Shown: positions 42,790 to 51,772, counted from the stretch's first letter. The stretch is DNA of 64,000 nt from Paenibacillus artemisiicola (GCF_017652985.1 NZ_JAGGDJ010000002.1:62001-126000); one strand, 5' to 3'. A program made the numbers and translations. The notes: generated by a model from the letters alone, not told the origin.

Positions 42790-43077
42790 ATGCTGACGTA
42801 CCAGTTTGACGACAAGCGCATTCGCATTCAGGAAAGCCCGAACGGCGACGACATCGAATTCCGGATCGAGCTGCTTGACGATGCCGAGACGCTCGTGCCG
42901 AGGCTGAAGGCGGTCAGGGCTTGCTTCGAGGATAACGACGTGCTGACCGACGTGCTGTTCTACGCGTATCCGAACCATGTTTATGCCGCCATCGTGCGGC
43001 CGGATTATTACGCCGATTTCGTCCTGCAGCTGATGAAGCATCGGCTGCTGCGGAGCGCGGCGTGGACGGAGTCCTAG
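42790..43077 (+). CDS. Hypothetical protein linked to the transporter (95 aa)
   Basis: A 95-residue soluble protein, MLTYQFDDKRIRIQESPNGDDIEFRIELLDDAETLVPRL then ACFEDNDVLTDVLFYAYPNHVYAAIVRPDYYADFVLQLM. Acidic, alpha/beta, no metal motif. AAGGAGGAGG ends seven bases before ATG 42790 and the gap to the transporter gene is 16 bp, so the two share a transcript. I do not recognise a family. Confidence 0.75.
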   Translation: MLTYQFDDKRIRIQESPNGDDIEFRIELLDDAETLVPRLKAVRACFEDNDVLTDVLFYAYPNHVYAAIVRPDYYADFVLQLMKHRLLRSAAWTES

Positions 43078-43177
43078 GCGGTCAGGGTAAAATATCCTTG
43101 ATAATTCCTAATTTGGAAGTCGTTTTTGCAACCTTATCCCCGCAGGCGCGTCCATTAGTCGGAAGGGGGAGACGCAG

Positions 43178-43678
43178 ATGACCTACAAGATGGCCGCCGT
43201 GCTGCTGGCCGCCGCGCTGCTGGCGGGCTGCGGACGCGGCGACGGGGGCGGGGCCGGCGGCTCGGCCGCGGGCTTCCCGAAGCCGGCGAAGCCCTACACG
43301 TCCGAGGAAGCCGCCAAGAACGGCGACGTCGTGAACATGCACGGACGGTACGCCAACCTGGACAAGTGGCTGGCGTTCGCGGAGCGGGTCGAATCGGGCA
43401 AGGACGAACCCGCGCAGGCGCGCGTCACGGAATACACGATCGAGGGCGACCCGATCTTCAGCGAGCTGGTTTACGACGGGCAGAGCATTCATTTTACGTA
43501 CGACAACGCGATGGACGCCTTCGGCAAGGACCTGGGCCGCCCGGCCGCGACATGCGCCGGCATCGCCCGGCAAGCCGGCAAGGACGGGATCGTCCAGTAC
43601 GCGCTCAAGGGCTGCGACGGGGAGGCCGGCGGCTTTTTCAGGCTCGCGGTTCCGGAAAAAGAACTTGGACCGGGCTGA
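43178..43678 (+). CDS. DUF4362-like lipoprotein
   Basis: A 166-residue lipoprotein: signal peptide with lipobox LLAGC (lipid Cys at about residue 19), a Gly-rich linker, then a compact domain with VVNMHGRYANLDKWLAFAERV, YTIEGDPIFSELVYDG and IHFTYDNAMDAFG, which matches DUF4362 proteins of Bacillales. Function unknown. GGAAGGGGGAG precedes ATG 43178. The upstream 100 bases are AT-rich and may hold its promoter. Confidence 0.83.
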   Translation: MTYKMAAVLLAAALLAGCGRGDGGGAGGSAAGFPKPAKPYTSEEAAKNGDVVNMHGRYANLDKWLAFAERVESGKDEPAQARVTEYTIEGDPIFSELVYDGQSIHFTYDNAMDAFGKDLGRPAATCAGIARQAGKDGIVQYALKGCDGEAGGFFRLAVPEKELGPG

Positions 43679-43771
43679 CGCGGCCGTGTACAATGAAGCG
43701 TATACGCCGTAATCATCGCGCGCATCGCGCTATTACGCACATTACGCAGCTAGAGGAAAGGCACCATCATC

Positions 43772-45028
43772 ATGTGGACGTACACCGCCAATTTGGTTCG
43801 CGAGTTATCCCCGGGGGTGAAGCGTTTCATCGCGACGGAGAGCTTATTCGGCATCGCCTCCGGCATCTTCGCCCTCATTCTTAATTTGCATCTGCTCGAC
43901 CTCGGCTTCTCCAATGACGACATCGGCCGCATCACGTCCCTCGGGGCGCTGACGATCGGACTCGCCAGCCTGCCCGCCGGCATCGCCGTAAGGCGCATCG
44001 GCCGCAAAACGATGCTCGTCGCCGGCATGCTGCTCGCCTTCCTGGCGCTCGCGCTGTTCGGCGTCGCCACGAGCCTGGCCGCGATCACGGCGGCGCAGCT
44101 CATCTGGTCGCTCGGCATCACGGCGGTCGTGAACTCCGAGATTCAGCTGATCTTCCAGTACTGCCGCACCAAAAAGGAAGAGACGAGCGCCTATTCGCTG
44201 CTGTTCGCGATGTTCACGTTCTTCACCGGCGTCGGCACGTGGCTCGGCGGCTATCTGCCGCAATGGCTGCCGGGCCACACGACGGTTTACCAGTACGCCT
44301 TTTTCGTGGCCGGCGCCTGCCTAGGGCTCTCGGGCATTCTGCGCGGCCTGCTGCTGCCGTCCACGCATGCCCGGGCGGAAGCCACGGCGGGGGCCGAGAC
44401 GGCCTCCCCGGCTTCCGCGGCGCCTGCCGCGCCGAAGCCGAAGAAGCGGCGCGCGACGGCGTTCCTGCTGGCGCTGTCGCTGCTCGTCTTCAGCTCCGGC
44501 TTCGCGTACGGGCTGCTCAGCCCGTTCCTGAACGTCATCCTGAAGTTCCGCTACGCGATGGCGGACGGGACGATTTCCGGCCTGCTCGCGCTGTCCGGCT
44601 TCTTCTTCTTCCTCGGCTCGATCGTCATGCCGTACGCCGTGGAGCGGTGGGGAAGCCGCCGGACGTTCGTCTTCCTGTTCCTCTACAACGCGGCGATCGT
44701 GGCGCTGATGGCCGCGGCCATGCCGGCCGCCGCGTTCGCCGTGCTGCTGCTGCTGCGCGGCACCGGCTTCACGATGCTGAACAACTTGACGGACAGCGAG
44801 TGCATGTCGGCCGTGGCCGAAGCGGACCGCAACCTGTTCGCGGGGCTGCGGACGGTGTCGCGCAGCGTCGGCAACACCATCGCCTCGTACGGGGCGGGGA
44901 TTATTTTGGCGGGCAACCATTATTCGCTGCCGTTCCTGCTGACGGCTGCCGCCGTGCTGGCCGGGTACGCCGTGTACGCTTGGTTCGTGCAGGGCATGCT
45001 CGACCGCCGGCCGGAGGGGCAGACGTAG
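43772..45028 (+). CDS. MFS transporter
   Basis: A 418-residue major facilitator with 12 predicted helices. The loop 2-3 motif is GIAVRRIGRKTM, and a basic cytosolic linker of about 25 residues (AEATAGAETASPASAAPAAPKPKKRR) joins the two halves. No substrate can be assigned. AGAGGAAAGG precedes ATG 43772. The Rieske gene starts 38 bp after its stop, so a joint transcript is likely. Confidence 0.9.
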   Translation: MWTYTANLVRELSPGVKRFIATESLFGIASGIFALILNLHLLDLGFSNDDIGRITSLGALTIGLASLPAGIAVRRIGRKTMLVAGMLLAFLALALFGVATSLAAITAAQLIWSLGITAVVNSEIQLIFQYCRTKKEETSAYSLLFAMFTFFTGVGTWLGGYLPQWLPGHTTVYQYAFFVAGACLGLSGILRGLLLPSTHARAEATAGAETASPASAAPAAPKPKKRRATAFLLALSLLVFSSGFAYGLLSPFLNVILKFRYAMADGTISGLLALSGFFFFLGSIVMPYAVERWGSRRTFVFLFLYNAAIVALMAAAMPAAAFAVLLLLRGTGFTMLNNLTDSECMSAVAEADRNLFAGLRTVSRSVGNTIASYGAGIILAGNHYSLPFLLTAAAVLAGYAVYAWFVQGMLDRRPEGQT

Positions 45029-45066
45029 CGGGGGCGGCAGCCATTCCGCACGGAAGGAGCGATCGC

Positions 45067-45612
45067 ATGGATCGCAAGGTTCCGCACACCATTACCCGGC
45101 GCGCGTTTCTCGGCACGACCGCGAAGCTCGCGATCGGCGCGGCCGCGCTGTTGGCCGGCAGCACCGGCCTGTTCTATTACGGGGCCGTGACGCACCGGAA
45201 GTCCCCGGCCGCGGGACCGCCGCCGGGCAATTACGCCAGACTCGGCGCGGCCGCGGACTTGGAGCGGCTGCGCGGCGTGACCCGCGTCGATTACGAGGCG
45301 GAATACATCGACGCGTGGTATACGAAGCCGGCGAAGGGCTTCGTCTATATCGCGGCCGGCGAGGACGGCAAGCTGCTCATCCTGTCGCCGGCCTGCTCGC
45401 ATCTCGGCTGCTCGGTCGTGCCCGCGACGGAGGCGCAGCGGGCCGGCCGTCCCGAGACGTACTTTTGGTGCCCCTGCCACGGCGCGGAGTTCGACGCCGC
45501 GGGCGGGGCGACCTTCGCGGTCGAGCGCGGATTGGATACGTTCGAGCCGGTCTTCCTGGACGGCAGCGTCTACATCGATATCATGAAGCCGATTCCGGGC
45601 GCGGGCGCCTGA
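45067..45612 (+). CDS. Tat-exported Rieske [2Fe-2S] protein
   Basis: A 181-residue membrane-anchored Rieske protein. The N-terminus has the twin-arginine signal TRRAFLG and a hydrophobic segment (about 18-42). Cluster ligands are Cys110 and His112 in CSHLGC and Cys135 and His138 in CPCHG; Cys115 and Cys137 can form the stabilising disulfide of QcrA-type Rieske proteins. There are no cytochrome b or c genes next to it, so it is a stand-alone copy beside an MFS gene. GGAAGGAGCG precedes ATG 45067. Confidence 0.92.
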   Translation: MDRKVPHTITRRAFLGTTAKLAIGAAALLAGSTGLFYYGAVTHRKSPAAGPPPGNYARLGAAADLERLRGVTRVDYEAEYIDAWYTKPAKGFVYIAAGEDGKLLILSPACSHLGCSVVPATEAQRAGRPETYFWCPCHGAEFDAAGGATFAVERGLDTFEPVFLDGSVYIDIMKPIPGAGA

Positions 45613-45625
45613 AGCCGGCGCGAAG

Positions 45626-45654
45626 AACCCTGTCTTGGCGGACAGGGTTTTTTT
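45626..45654 (+). terminator. Terminator after the Rieske gene
   Basis: AACCCTGTC (45626-45634) pairs with GACAGGGTT, then a seven-base T-run. Confidence 0.93.
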
Positions 45655-45757
45655 GGCACGCGCGGCGAGGTATAATGGCACTGAACGCATGCCGCGACGG
45701 ACGGCATGCGAAACGCAGGGATAAGCAGAATCGCGAGAAAAAAGGAGCGTGCACGAC

Positions 45758-46513
45758 ATGAACAGCAAGGAACGGTTTTCCGACCGGGTGGACACGTACG
45801 TCAAATTCCGGCCGACCTATCCGCAGGAGGCGATCGACTACTTGTACGGGCCCGTCGGCTTCGACGCCGGCTCGGTCATCGCGGACCTCGGCGCGGGAAC
45901 GGGCATTTTCTCGAAGCTGCTGCTGGAGCAGGGAAGCCGGGTCATCGCCGTGGAGCCGAACGCCGGGATGCGTACGGCCGCGGTGGAGACGCTGGCGCAG
46001 GAGCCGCAGTTTCTGGCCGTGGCGGGCTCGGCCGAGGAGACGACGCTGACGGACGCGTCCGTCGATTTCATTACGTGCGCGCAGTCGTTCCACTGGTTCG
46101 ACCGGGCGGCCGCGCGGACGGAATTCCGCCGCATCCTGAAGCCGGACGGGAAGGCTGCTCTGATCTGGAACTCGCGCCTGACGGAAGGCACGCCGTTCCG
46201 GGAAGGGTACGACGCGCTGCTGAAGCGGTACGCGACCGACTACGAGCAAATGACGCACAAAAACATCGCCTCCGCCGACCTCGCCGCGTTCTTCCGGGAA
46301 GGGACGATGCGCGAGGCGCGCTTCGGGATGAGCCAAGCCTTCGACTACGAGGGACTGAAGGGCCGGCTGCTGTCTTCGTCGTACAGTCCGATGCCGGGCC
46401 ATCCGAACCACGAGCCGATGCTCGCGGCGCTGCGACGGCTCTTCGACGAGACGAACGAGGACGGCAAAGTCGCGTTCGACTACGAGACGGAAGTGTACTG
46501 GGGCGAGGTATAA
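45758..46513 (+). CDS. Class I SAM-dependent methyltransferase
   Basis: A 251-residue methyltransferase. Motif I is VIADLGAGTGIFSKLLLEQG at about 35-55, the SAM ribose acid is in VIAVEPN, and FITCAQSFHWFD and LKPDGKAALIWN are motifs of the UbiE/YcgJ-like group. The substrate is unknown. AAAGGAGC supports ATG 45758; a GTG three codons upstream abuts that site. Monocistronic with a bidirectional terminator. Confidence 0.9.
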   Translation: MNSKERFSDRVDTYVKFRPTYPQEAIDYLYGPVGFDAGSVIADLGAGTGIFSKLLLEQGSRVIAVEPNAGMRTAAVETLAQEPQFLAVAGSAEETTLTDASVDFITCAQSFHWFDRAAARTEFRRILKPDGKAALIWNSRLTEGTPFREGYDALLKRYATDYEQMTHKNIASADLAAFFREGTMREARFGMSQAFDYEGLKGRLLSSSYSPMPGHPNHEPMLAALRRLFDETNEDGKVAFDYETEVYWGEV

Positions 46514-46546
46514 CCGCGGCCGCAGGCCTAGCCGCCGCGGGCGGGC

Positions 46547-46584
46547 GCAGCTCCGGACAAGCGGTTGTCCGGGGCTGCTTTTTT
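46547..46584. terminator. Bidirectional terminator
   Basis: GCAGCTCCGGACAA (46547-46560) pairs with TTGTCCGGGGCTGC (46565-46578), then a T-run. It lies between converging methyltransferase and DinB-like genes. Confidence 0.9.
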
Positions 46585-46600
46585 GTTTGGCGCCGGCGGT

Positions 46601-47116
46601 TCAGCGGACGTACCAGTACAGCGCGAGCTCCGTCATGACGGACGGAATGCCCATTTGCCGCAGCATGGCCGACATGTTGCCGCGGTGGTAGGTACCGTGG
46701 TTCACGATCTGCAGCGCCATCTCGGACAGCTTGACGTCCGTGATGCCGGCATACGGATTATCGAGCGTCAGGACCGCGTCGAGGTCGTCTTGGCGCCGCA
46801 GGAACGCGGCAATCTCTTCGCCCTGGGAACGGAACGCGGCTTCGGCCGCATCCAGGGAGAGCGCGCGGATTTCATCGTCCAAGGGGGCGGTAGCCTCCAT
46901 GGCGCCGGCCATGCTCACCCCCTGCATCATCAGCAGCCAGCCCCGGTCGACCCGGTAAATATGGGCCAGCGCGTCGGCCAGCGTCGGAAACGAGCTCGTC
47001 ACTTCCCGGCGATACGCGTCCCCGGGCAGCTCTTGCAGCCGGCGGATCATCGTCTCGTTCGCCCAATTATGGAAGGCGATCATCTCCAGCGCGTGGTGGG
47101 TTTTCCGTTCGTTCAT
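46601..47116 (-). CDS. DinB/YfiT-like four-helix protein
   Basis: A 171-residue four-helix-bundle protein of the DinB superfamily. The metal-binding histidine pattern is seen: His14-region AFHNWANETMI, His in ALAHIYRVDRGWL, and HGTYHRGNMSAMLRQMG at the C-terminus. Such proteins are often thiol transferases or metal-dependent hydrolases; no substrate is known. GGAGG is nine bases before ATG 47116, so the longer frame start is not used. It faces the SARP-like regulator gene across a 116-bp region with the CTGACA inverted repeat. Confidence 0.83.
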   Translation of the reverse strand: MNERKTHHALEMIAFHNWANETMIRRLQELPGDAYRREVTSSFPTLADALAHIYRVDRGWLLMMQGVSMAGAMEATAPLDDEIRALSLDAAEAAFRSQGEEIAAFLRRQDDLDAVLTLDNPYAGITDVKLSEMALQIVNHGTYHRGNMSAMLRQMGIPSVMTELALYWYVR

Positions 47117-47181
47117 TATCATCAGCCTCCGTCGTCGTTTTCGGTGTTCCGAACCGTCTGACTTCATTCTAGCGGATCATT

Positions 47182-47201
47182 CCTGACAGCTTATTGTCAG
47201 G
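47182..47201. promoter_or_regulatory. CTGACA inverted repeat between the DinB-like and SARP-like genes
   Basis: CCTGACA-N6-TGTCAGG, a perfect 7-bp inverted repeat. The same heptamer (as TCTGACA/TCTGATA direct repeats) lies before the MFS gene at 48531. It is a candidate autoregulatory site of the wHTH regulator. Confidence 0.65.
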
Positions 47202-47232
47202 GTTTCAACATTTATTTCGAAGGAGGGCCCGC

Positions 47233-48420
47233 ATGGCGCAAATCTGGTTCGACCCCGGCACCCTGACGGTCAGCTGCGGGCCGGAAACCGCGACGCTGCT
47301 CGCCAAGGAATACGCGCTGCTGCGGTTCTTGTACGACCGGCGCGGGCAGGTATTCTCGCGCGAGCAGCTGCTCGACCACGTCTGGCCGGGCCAATACCCG
47401 GACGAGCGGACCGTGGACGATCACGTCTACCGCCTCCGCCGGAAGCTCGCCCGCCTGCCGCAGCTCGCCGTCGCGACCGTCCGCGGCTGCGGCTACAGCC
47501 TGCGCTTGAAGGAGGCGCCCGCGGCGCCGAATCCGTCCGTCCTGGACGAAGAAATCCGCTCCTCCGTGCAGGGCTTGTTCCGCAAATACCATCTGTACGG
47601 CCAAGGCCGCTCCATGCTGACGCTGGCCGCGCAGCAGGACGCGCTCGGCATCGAGGTCGACGCGTTCTACGGCGTGTACCTGCGTTTCATTCAAGGCGAC
47701 TTGGCGTGGTTTCTGCATACGGACGACGCGCCGGCCGCCGACCGCCTCTATTGGGTGCTGTTGTTCTACGCCTATCTGGCGGATCCGCGCGACAGCCTGG
47801 CGCGGTTCGAGCGGGCGCTGGAGCTGCAGGTGCTGGCGCCGGACCAGCGGCGCGAGCTGTATATTTTGAACATCGTCGACCTGTACGCCGACACGGGGCG
47901 GATCGCGGAGGCGGAGGCGCGGCTTGCCGTCGCCCGCGAGGTCGTGGAACGCGACGATCTGACGGCGGGCTTCGCGATGCCCGTGGCGCTCGCGGAGCTG
48001 TACGTCCGCATCGTCAAAGGCGACCTCGAGGCCGCGGCGAGCGGCATGGAAGCGCTGGAGCGCATGCTGGCGGATGCGCCGTACTTGCGGGAAATCGGCC
48101 GCTTTCATCTGCTGCGGGCGATGTACCTGCTGCGGTCCTGCCGGACGAAGGAAGCGGCGCAGGCCGTCGACGCGGGGCTGCACGTCTTGCGGCAGTCGGA
48201 AAACGTGCCGCTCCTGCTCCAGTCCGTCCGCCAGCTGCTGCTCGGCCTGGACCGCCCGCCGGCCGGGCAGGCGGACGCCATGCCGGTCGCCAAGCCGGAC
48301 GCCCGGCGCGCCGCGCTCCGGCGGAAGCTGGAGGCGCAGCGGGCGGAGCTCGAACGGGAGCACGGCTACGGCGAGCTCCTCGGCGAGGCGAGAGCGCTGC
48401 TTGAGCGCTGCTTAACGTAA
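47233..48420 (+). CDS. SARP-like transcriptional regulator (wHTH plus TPR)
   Basis: A 395-residue protein. Residues 1-95 are an OmpR-type winged helix without receiver (EYALLRFLYDRRGQVFSREQLLDHVWPG, then DDHVYRLRRKLARL and VRGCGYSL). Residues about 105-390 are alpha-helical repeats resembling TPR/BTAD regions, the architecture of SARP activators. AAGGAGGG lies five bases before ATG 47233. The MFS gene downstream has an 11-bp direct repeat in the -35 region that fits SARP binding, so this regulator probably controls that transporter. The ligand is unknown. Confidence 0.85.
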   Translation: MAQIWFDPGTLTVSCGPETATLLAKEYALLRFLYDRRGQVFSREQLLDHVWPGQYPDERTVDDHVYRLRRKLARLPQLAVATVRGCGYSLRLKEAPAAPNPSVLDEEIRSSVQGLFRKYHLYGQGRSMLTLAAQQDALGIEVDAFYGVYLRFIQGDLAWFLHTDDAPAADRLYWVLLFYAYLADPRDSLARFERALELQVLAPDQRRELYILNIVDLYADTGRIAEAEARLAVAREVVERDDLTAGFAMPVALAELYVRIVKGDLEAAASGMEALERMLADAPYLREIGRFHLLRAMYLLRSCRTKEAAQAVDAGLHVLRQSENVPLLLQSVRQLLLGLDRPPAGQADAMPVAKPDARRAALRRKLEAQRAELEREHGYGELLGEARALLERCLT

Positions 48421-48449
48421 AGCCGCCCGAATGCGGTATTTTCGTTTCG

Positions 48450-48482
48450 TCTGACAATCCTCTGATAATTCTCCGTTACGAT
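48450..48482 (+). promoter_or_regulatory. SARP-type direct repeat and -10 of the MFS gene
   Basis: TCTGACA at 48450-48456 and TCTGATA at 48461-48467 are heptamers 11 bases apart. TACGAT at 48477-48482 is the -10 candidate, nine bases after the second heptamer. SARP activators bind such heptamers about eight bases upstream of the -10. Confidence 0.65.
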
Positions 48483-48530
48483 GGTTCCACGGCCTTAAGG
48501 GCGACTCGGGAATCGGAAGGAGCACGCATC

Positions 48531-49820
48531 ATGACGAGAAGATTATCAACGCGCGGGGCGCGCGCGGACAGCTTGTGGGGGAACCGCGTCTTCGCGCGGA
48601 TGTTCGCCGCCTACGCGGGCGCGGCGATGGGGGAATGGTTCGACGCGATCGCGATCCAGGTACTGATCGTGTACCGCTGGGACGCGGGACCGGTGACGCT
48701 GTCCTGGATCCCGGTCGTCATGGCGCTCCCCGGCCTCTTGCTCGGCACGCTGGCGGGCGTCGCGGCCGACCGGCTGCCGCGCATTCGGCTCATGCTGCTG
48801 AGCGACCTGTTCACGGCGGCCGTTACGGTCGCCATCCTGGCGGCGCCGAACGTGTACGCGCTCATCCCGCTGCTGGCGCTGCGCGCGGGGGCCGCCGCGT
48901 TCATCGCGCCGGCCCAGCAGGCCGTCACGCGGCATATCGTGCCGGCGGACCAGCTGCTGCGGGCGACGACGCTGAACGGGATGCTGCAGCAGAGCGCCAA
49001 GATCGCCGGTCCGCTCGCCGGCGCGTTCGTCCTCGCGGCGCTGTCGCCGGGCGCCTGCATCCTCGCGCACGCGGCGGCCCGGCTGCTGTCGGCGGGGCTG
49101 CTGTGGACGGTCCGCTCGGCCGAGCCGGGCCCCGCGCGGAACCGGGAAGCGGAGAAGCGCCCCTCGGCGGCCGCGGAATGGCGCGAGGGGCTGCGGGCGG
49201 TCGTCCGCGCCAAGCCCGTGCTGCACGCGCTGCTCTTCGGGTTCGTCGGGCTGACGGCCATCCTGATGGTCGACTACCAGTTCGCGATCCTGCTGCGGGA
49301 GCTGGCGCCCGACCGCCCGTCGCTGCTCGGCTGGCTGATCGCCGCGATCGGCGCCGGGTCGGTCGGGATCATGCTGCTGCTGAACAAGCGCAAGCGCCTT
49401 CCCTACGGCTGGGGCCTCGGCGGCGGCTACGCCCTGCTCGGCGCGGCGATCGCGGGCCTCGGCATGCTGCCGGTCGGCGCGCCGGCCGCGGCCGTGCTCG
49501 CGCTGGGCTTGCTGCTCGGCGTCGGGAACGGGGCGTGCATCGCGACGAAAATCTATCTGCTGCAGAAGGAGATGCCCGCGGCGCTCATCGGCCGGGTGTT
49601 CGGGGTCGACCAGACCTTGACGAGCCTCGTCATGCTCGGCGCGCCGCTCGCCGGCGGCCTGCTGATCGAAGCGGTCGGGGCGCGTCCCGTGTTCGCGGCG
49701 TTCGGGTGGGCGACGGCCGGCGTCGGCGTGCTCGGGCTGCTGCTGGCGCCGGTTCTATGGGGGCGCCGCGGCGCGGGCGCGGCCGAGGAAGCCCGGCCGG
49801 AAGCCTCACATTCCGCGTGA
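48531..49820 (+). CDS. MFS transporter controlled by the SARP-like regulator
   Basis: A 429-residue major facilitator with 12 helices, DHA1-like efflux type. The loop 2-3 signature is GVAADRLPRIRLMLL, and MGEWFDAIAIQVL is typical of the macrolide/MefA-like group of small-molecule exporters. GGAAGGAGC precedes ATG 48531. It follows the regulator by 110 bp but has its own promoter. A palindromic terminator follows. Confidence 0.9.
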   Translation: MTRRLSTRGARADSLWGNRVFARMFAAYAGAAMGEWFDAIAIQVLIVYRWDAGPVTLSWIPVVMALPGLLLGTLAGVAADRLPRIRLMLLSDLFTAAVTVAILAAPNVYALIPLLALRAGAAAFIAPAQQAVTRHIVPADQLLRATTLNGMLQQSAKIAGPLAGAFVLAALSPGACILAHAAARLLSAGLLWTVRSAEPGPARNREAEKRPSAAAEWREGLRAVVRAKPVLHALLFGFVGLTAILMVDYQFAILLRELAPDRPSLLGWLIAAIGAGSVGIMLLLNKRKRLPYGWGLGGGYALLGAAIAGLGMLPVGAPAAAVLALGLLLGVGNGACIATKIYLLQKEMPAALIGRVFGVDQTLTSLVMLGAPLAGGLLIEAVGARPVFAAFGWATAGVGVLGLLLAPVLWGRRGAGAAEEARPEASHSA

Positions 49821-49828
49821 GATTAAGA

Positions 49829-49856
49829 GGAAGGAGCCGCGGCTCCTTCCTTTTTT
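49829..49856 (+). terminator. Terminator after the MFS gene
   Basis: GGAAGGAGCC pairs with GGCTCCTTCC as a perfect palindrome, then TTTTTT. Confidence 0.93.
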
Positions 49857-49957
49857 CGCGCCGTTTTCGGCGCCCGATTGTTTCTTTCACATGCGCATAT
49901 TTTGATCCATAGACTAATAAATTTGGGTTAGAGTTCACTTGTGAAGGAAGTGTGGCG

Positions 49958-51772
49958 ATGGGGAGATATCGATGGAAGAAATGGCGGAAATTCCTCCTCT
50001 GGCTGCTCGTGATCGCGATCGTCTTCTGGTACGTGCTGACCGGCGGACCGACGGTGCTCGCGGTGGCGCTGAGCATTCTCAGCCTGCTGGTGCAGCTGCT
50101 CTTTGCCATGGCCTTCATGATCGTGCAGTTCGTCGCGCTCTTCTGGTTTTTGGCGCGGGGGCGAACGTATTGGATCCTGCCCGGCGAAACGGGCGCGACC
50201 TGGGACGATTACCGGGGCAATCCCGAAATCGTGGACAACGCGAAGCGGATCGTGACGCTGCTCGGCGGCGTCAAGGACTTTAAGGAAATGGGCGGCGAAG
50301 CGATCCGGGGGTTCCTGCTGTGCGGGCCGCCGGGCACCGGGAAGTCTTACCTGGCGCAGGTCATCGCCAACGAAGCGAAGGTGCCGTTCGCGTACGCGTC
50401 CGCGCCGAGCTTCCAAAACATGTTTTTCGGCGTCGGCAACATGAAGGTCATGCGGCTGTACAAGAAGGCCCGCAATTTGGCGAACGTGTACGGCGCGTGC
50501 ATTATATTCATCGACGAGATCGATGCGATCGGCATGCGGCGCAACGGCGCCGGAGGCGGCGCCATGCTCGGGATGATGGGCATGGGCGGCGGTTCCGGGC
50601 TCTTGAACGAGCTGCTGCTGCAGATGGACCCGCCGAACCTCGATAACGGCAAAATCGCGAAGCTGCTCCGCTCGCTCGGCCTGCGGCGCAAGAAAGCGGA
50701 GCGGCCGGCGGTACTGACCGTCGCGGCCACGAACCTGCCGGAGGTGCTGGACCCGGCGCTGCTTCGCCCGGGACGGTTCGACCGGCAGTTATGGGTCGAC
50801 GCGCCGGATTACGACGGACGGATCGATATTTTCCAGTATTATTTGAAGAAAGTGAAGCACGACGAAACGCTGACGCCGGAGAAAGCCGCGCTCGACACGA
50901 TCGGCTACAGCCCGGCGCAGATCAAGCATATCGTCAACGAATCCGTCGTCATCGCGCATCAGCGCGGCGCGCAGCTGGCCAATTACCTGGATTTCCGCGT
51001 CGCCATGGAGACGTACGAATGGGGCCTCAAGCAGCCGCTCCGCTCGATGAGCGAGGACGAGAAGCGCAACGTCGCGTATCACGAGGCGGGTCATGCGGTC
51101 GCCCAATATTTGCTGAAGCCGCACGAGCGCGTCTGGAAGGTGACGATCATTCGGCGCGGCAGCGCGCTCGGCCTGGCGGCCACGAAGCCGACGCACGAGC
51201 GGTACAACCGGAGCGACAGCGAGATGTTGGCGGGCATTCAGGTATGTCTGGCCGCCCGGGCGGTCGAGGAGGAGTTTCTCGGCAAGAAGCTGAACGGCGT
51301 CACGTCCGACCTGCAGCAGGCGACGTCGATGGCGGGCGCGTATCTCGGCATGGTGGGCATGGGCGACGAGCTGTTCAGCTTCCTCGCGGCGGGCTCGCAT
51401 CAGGAGGCCTTGAAGACGCTCCGGCCGAAAATCAACGAGCTGCTGAGGGACCAGATGCAGCAGGTGAAGAAGCTGGTGAGGGTCCATGCCGAGTTCGTGC
51501 ACCTCATCGCGGAGGAGCTGTTGAAGCAAGGCGACCTGACGGGCGAGGAGATCGAGGGACTTTACGTCTCGCTGTACGGCCGCACGCGGCCGGAGCCGCC
51601 GAAGGTGACGGCGTCGGGACAGGAAGCGGGCGGGAACGGCGCGGCGAAAGCGCCCGCGTCCGAGGCGGAAGCGGTGCCCGAAGCCGAGGAGGAGCCGGCG
51701 TCCGAGCCGGAGCCGTCCGGCGAGGAAGGGGCCGGGGGCGGGGAGCCGGAGGACGATAAACGAAGCCGATGA
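49958..51772 (+). CDS. FtsH-like AAA ATPase and zinc protease
   Basis: A 604-residue membrane protease-like protein. Two N-terminal helices (about 8-28 and 36-62) are joined by a very short loop, so the usual extracytoplasmic FtsH domain is missing. The AAA module has Walker A GPPGTGKS near 123-130, Walker B IIFIDEID near 182-189, a Gly/Met-rich insertion (193-213) and the second-region Arg in RPGRFDRQLW. The protease has HEAGH at about 374-378 and the third zinc ligand Asp in VTSDLQQAT near 450. The C-terminus is a 60-residue acidic Pro/Glu-rich tail. GAAGGAAG supports ATG 49958. Confidence 0.92.
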   Translation: MGRYRWKKWRKFLLWLLVIAIVFWYVLTGGPTVLAVALSILSLLVQLLFAMAFMIVQFVALFWFLARGRTYWILPGETGATWDDYRGNPEIVDNAKRIVTLLGGVKDFKEMGGEAIRGFLLCGPPGTGKSYLAQVIANEAKVPFAYASAPSFQNMFFGVGNMKVMRLYKKARNLANVYGACIIFIDEIDAIGMRRNGAGGGAMLGMMGMGGGSGLLNELLLQMDPPNLDNGKIAKLLRSLGLRRKKAERPAVLTVAATNLPEVLDPALLRPGRFDRQLWVDAPDYDGRIDIFQYYLKKVKHDETLTPEKAALDTIGYSPAQIKHIVNESVVIAHQRGAQLANYLDFRVAMETYEWGLKQPLRSMSEDEKRNVAYHEAGHAVAQYLLKPHERVWKVTIIRRGSALGLAATKPTHERYNRSDSEMLAGIQVCLAARAVEEEFLGKKLNGVTSDLQQATSMAGAYLGMVGMGDELFSFLAAGSHQEALKTLRPKINELLRDQMQQVKKLVRVHAEFVHLIAEELLKQGDLTGEEIEGLYVSLYGRTRPEPPKVTASGQEAGGNGAAKAPASEAEAVPEAEEEPASEPEPSGEEGAGGGEPEDDKRSR

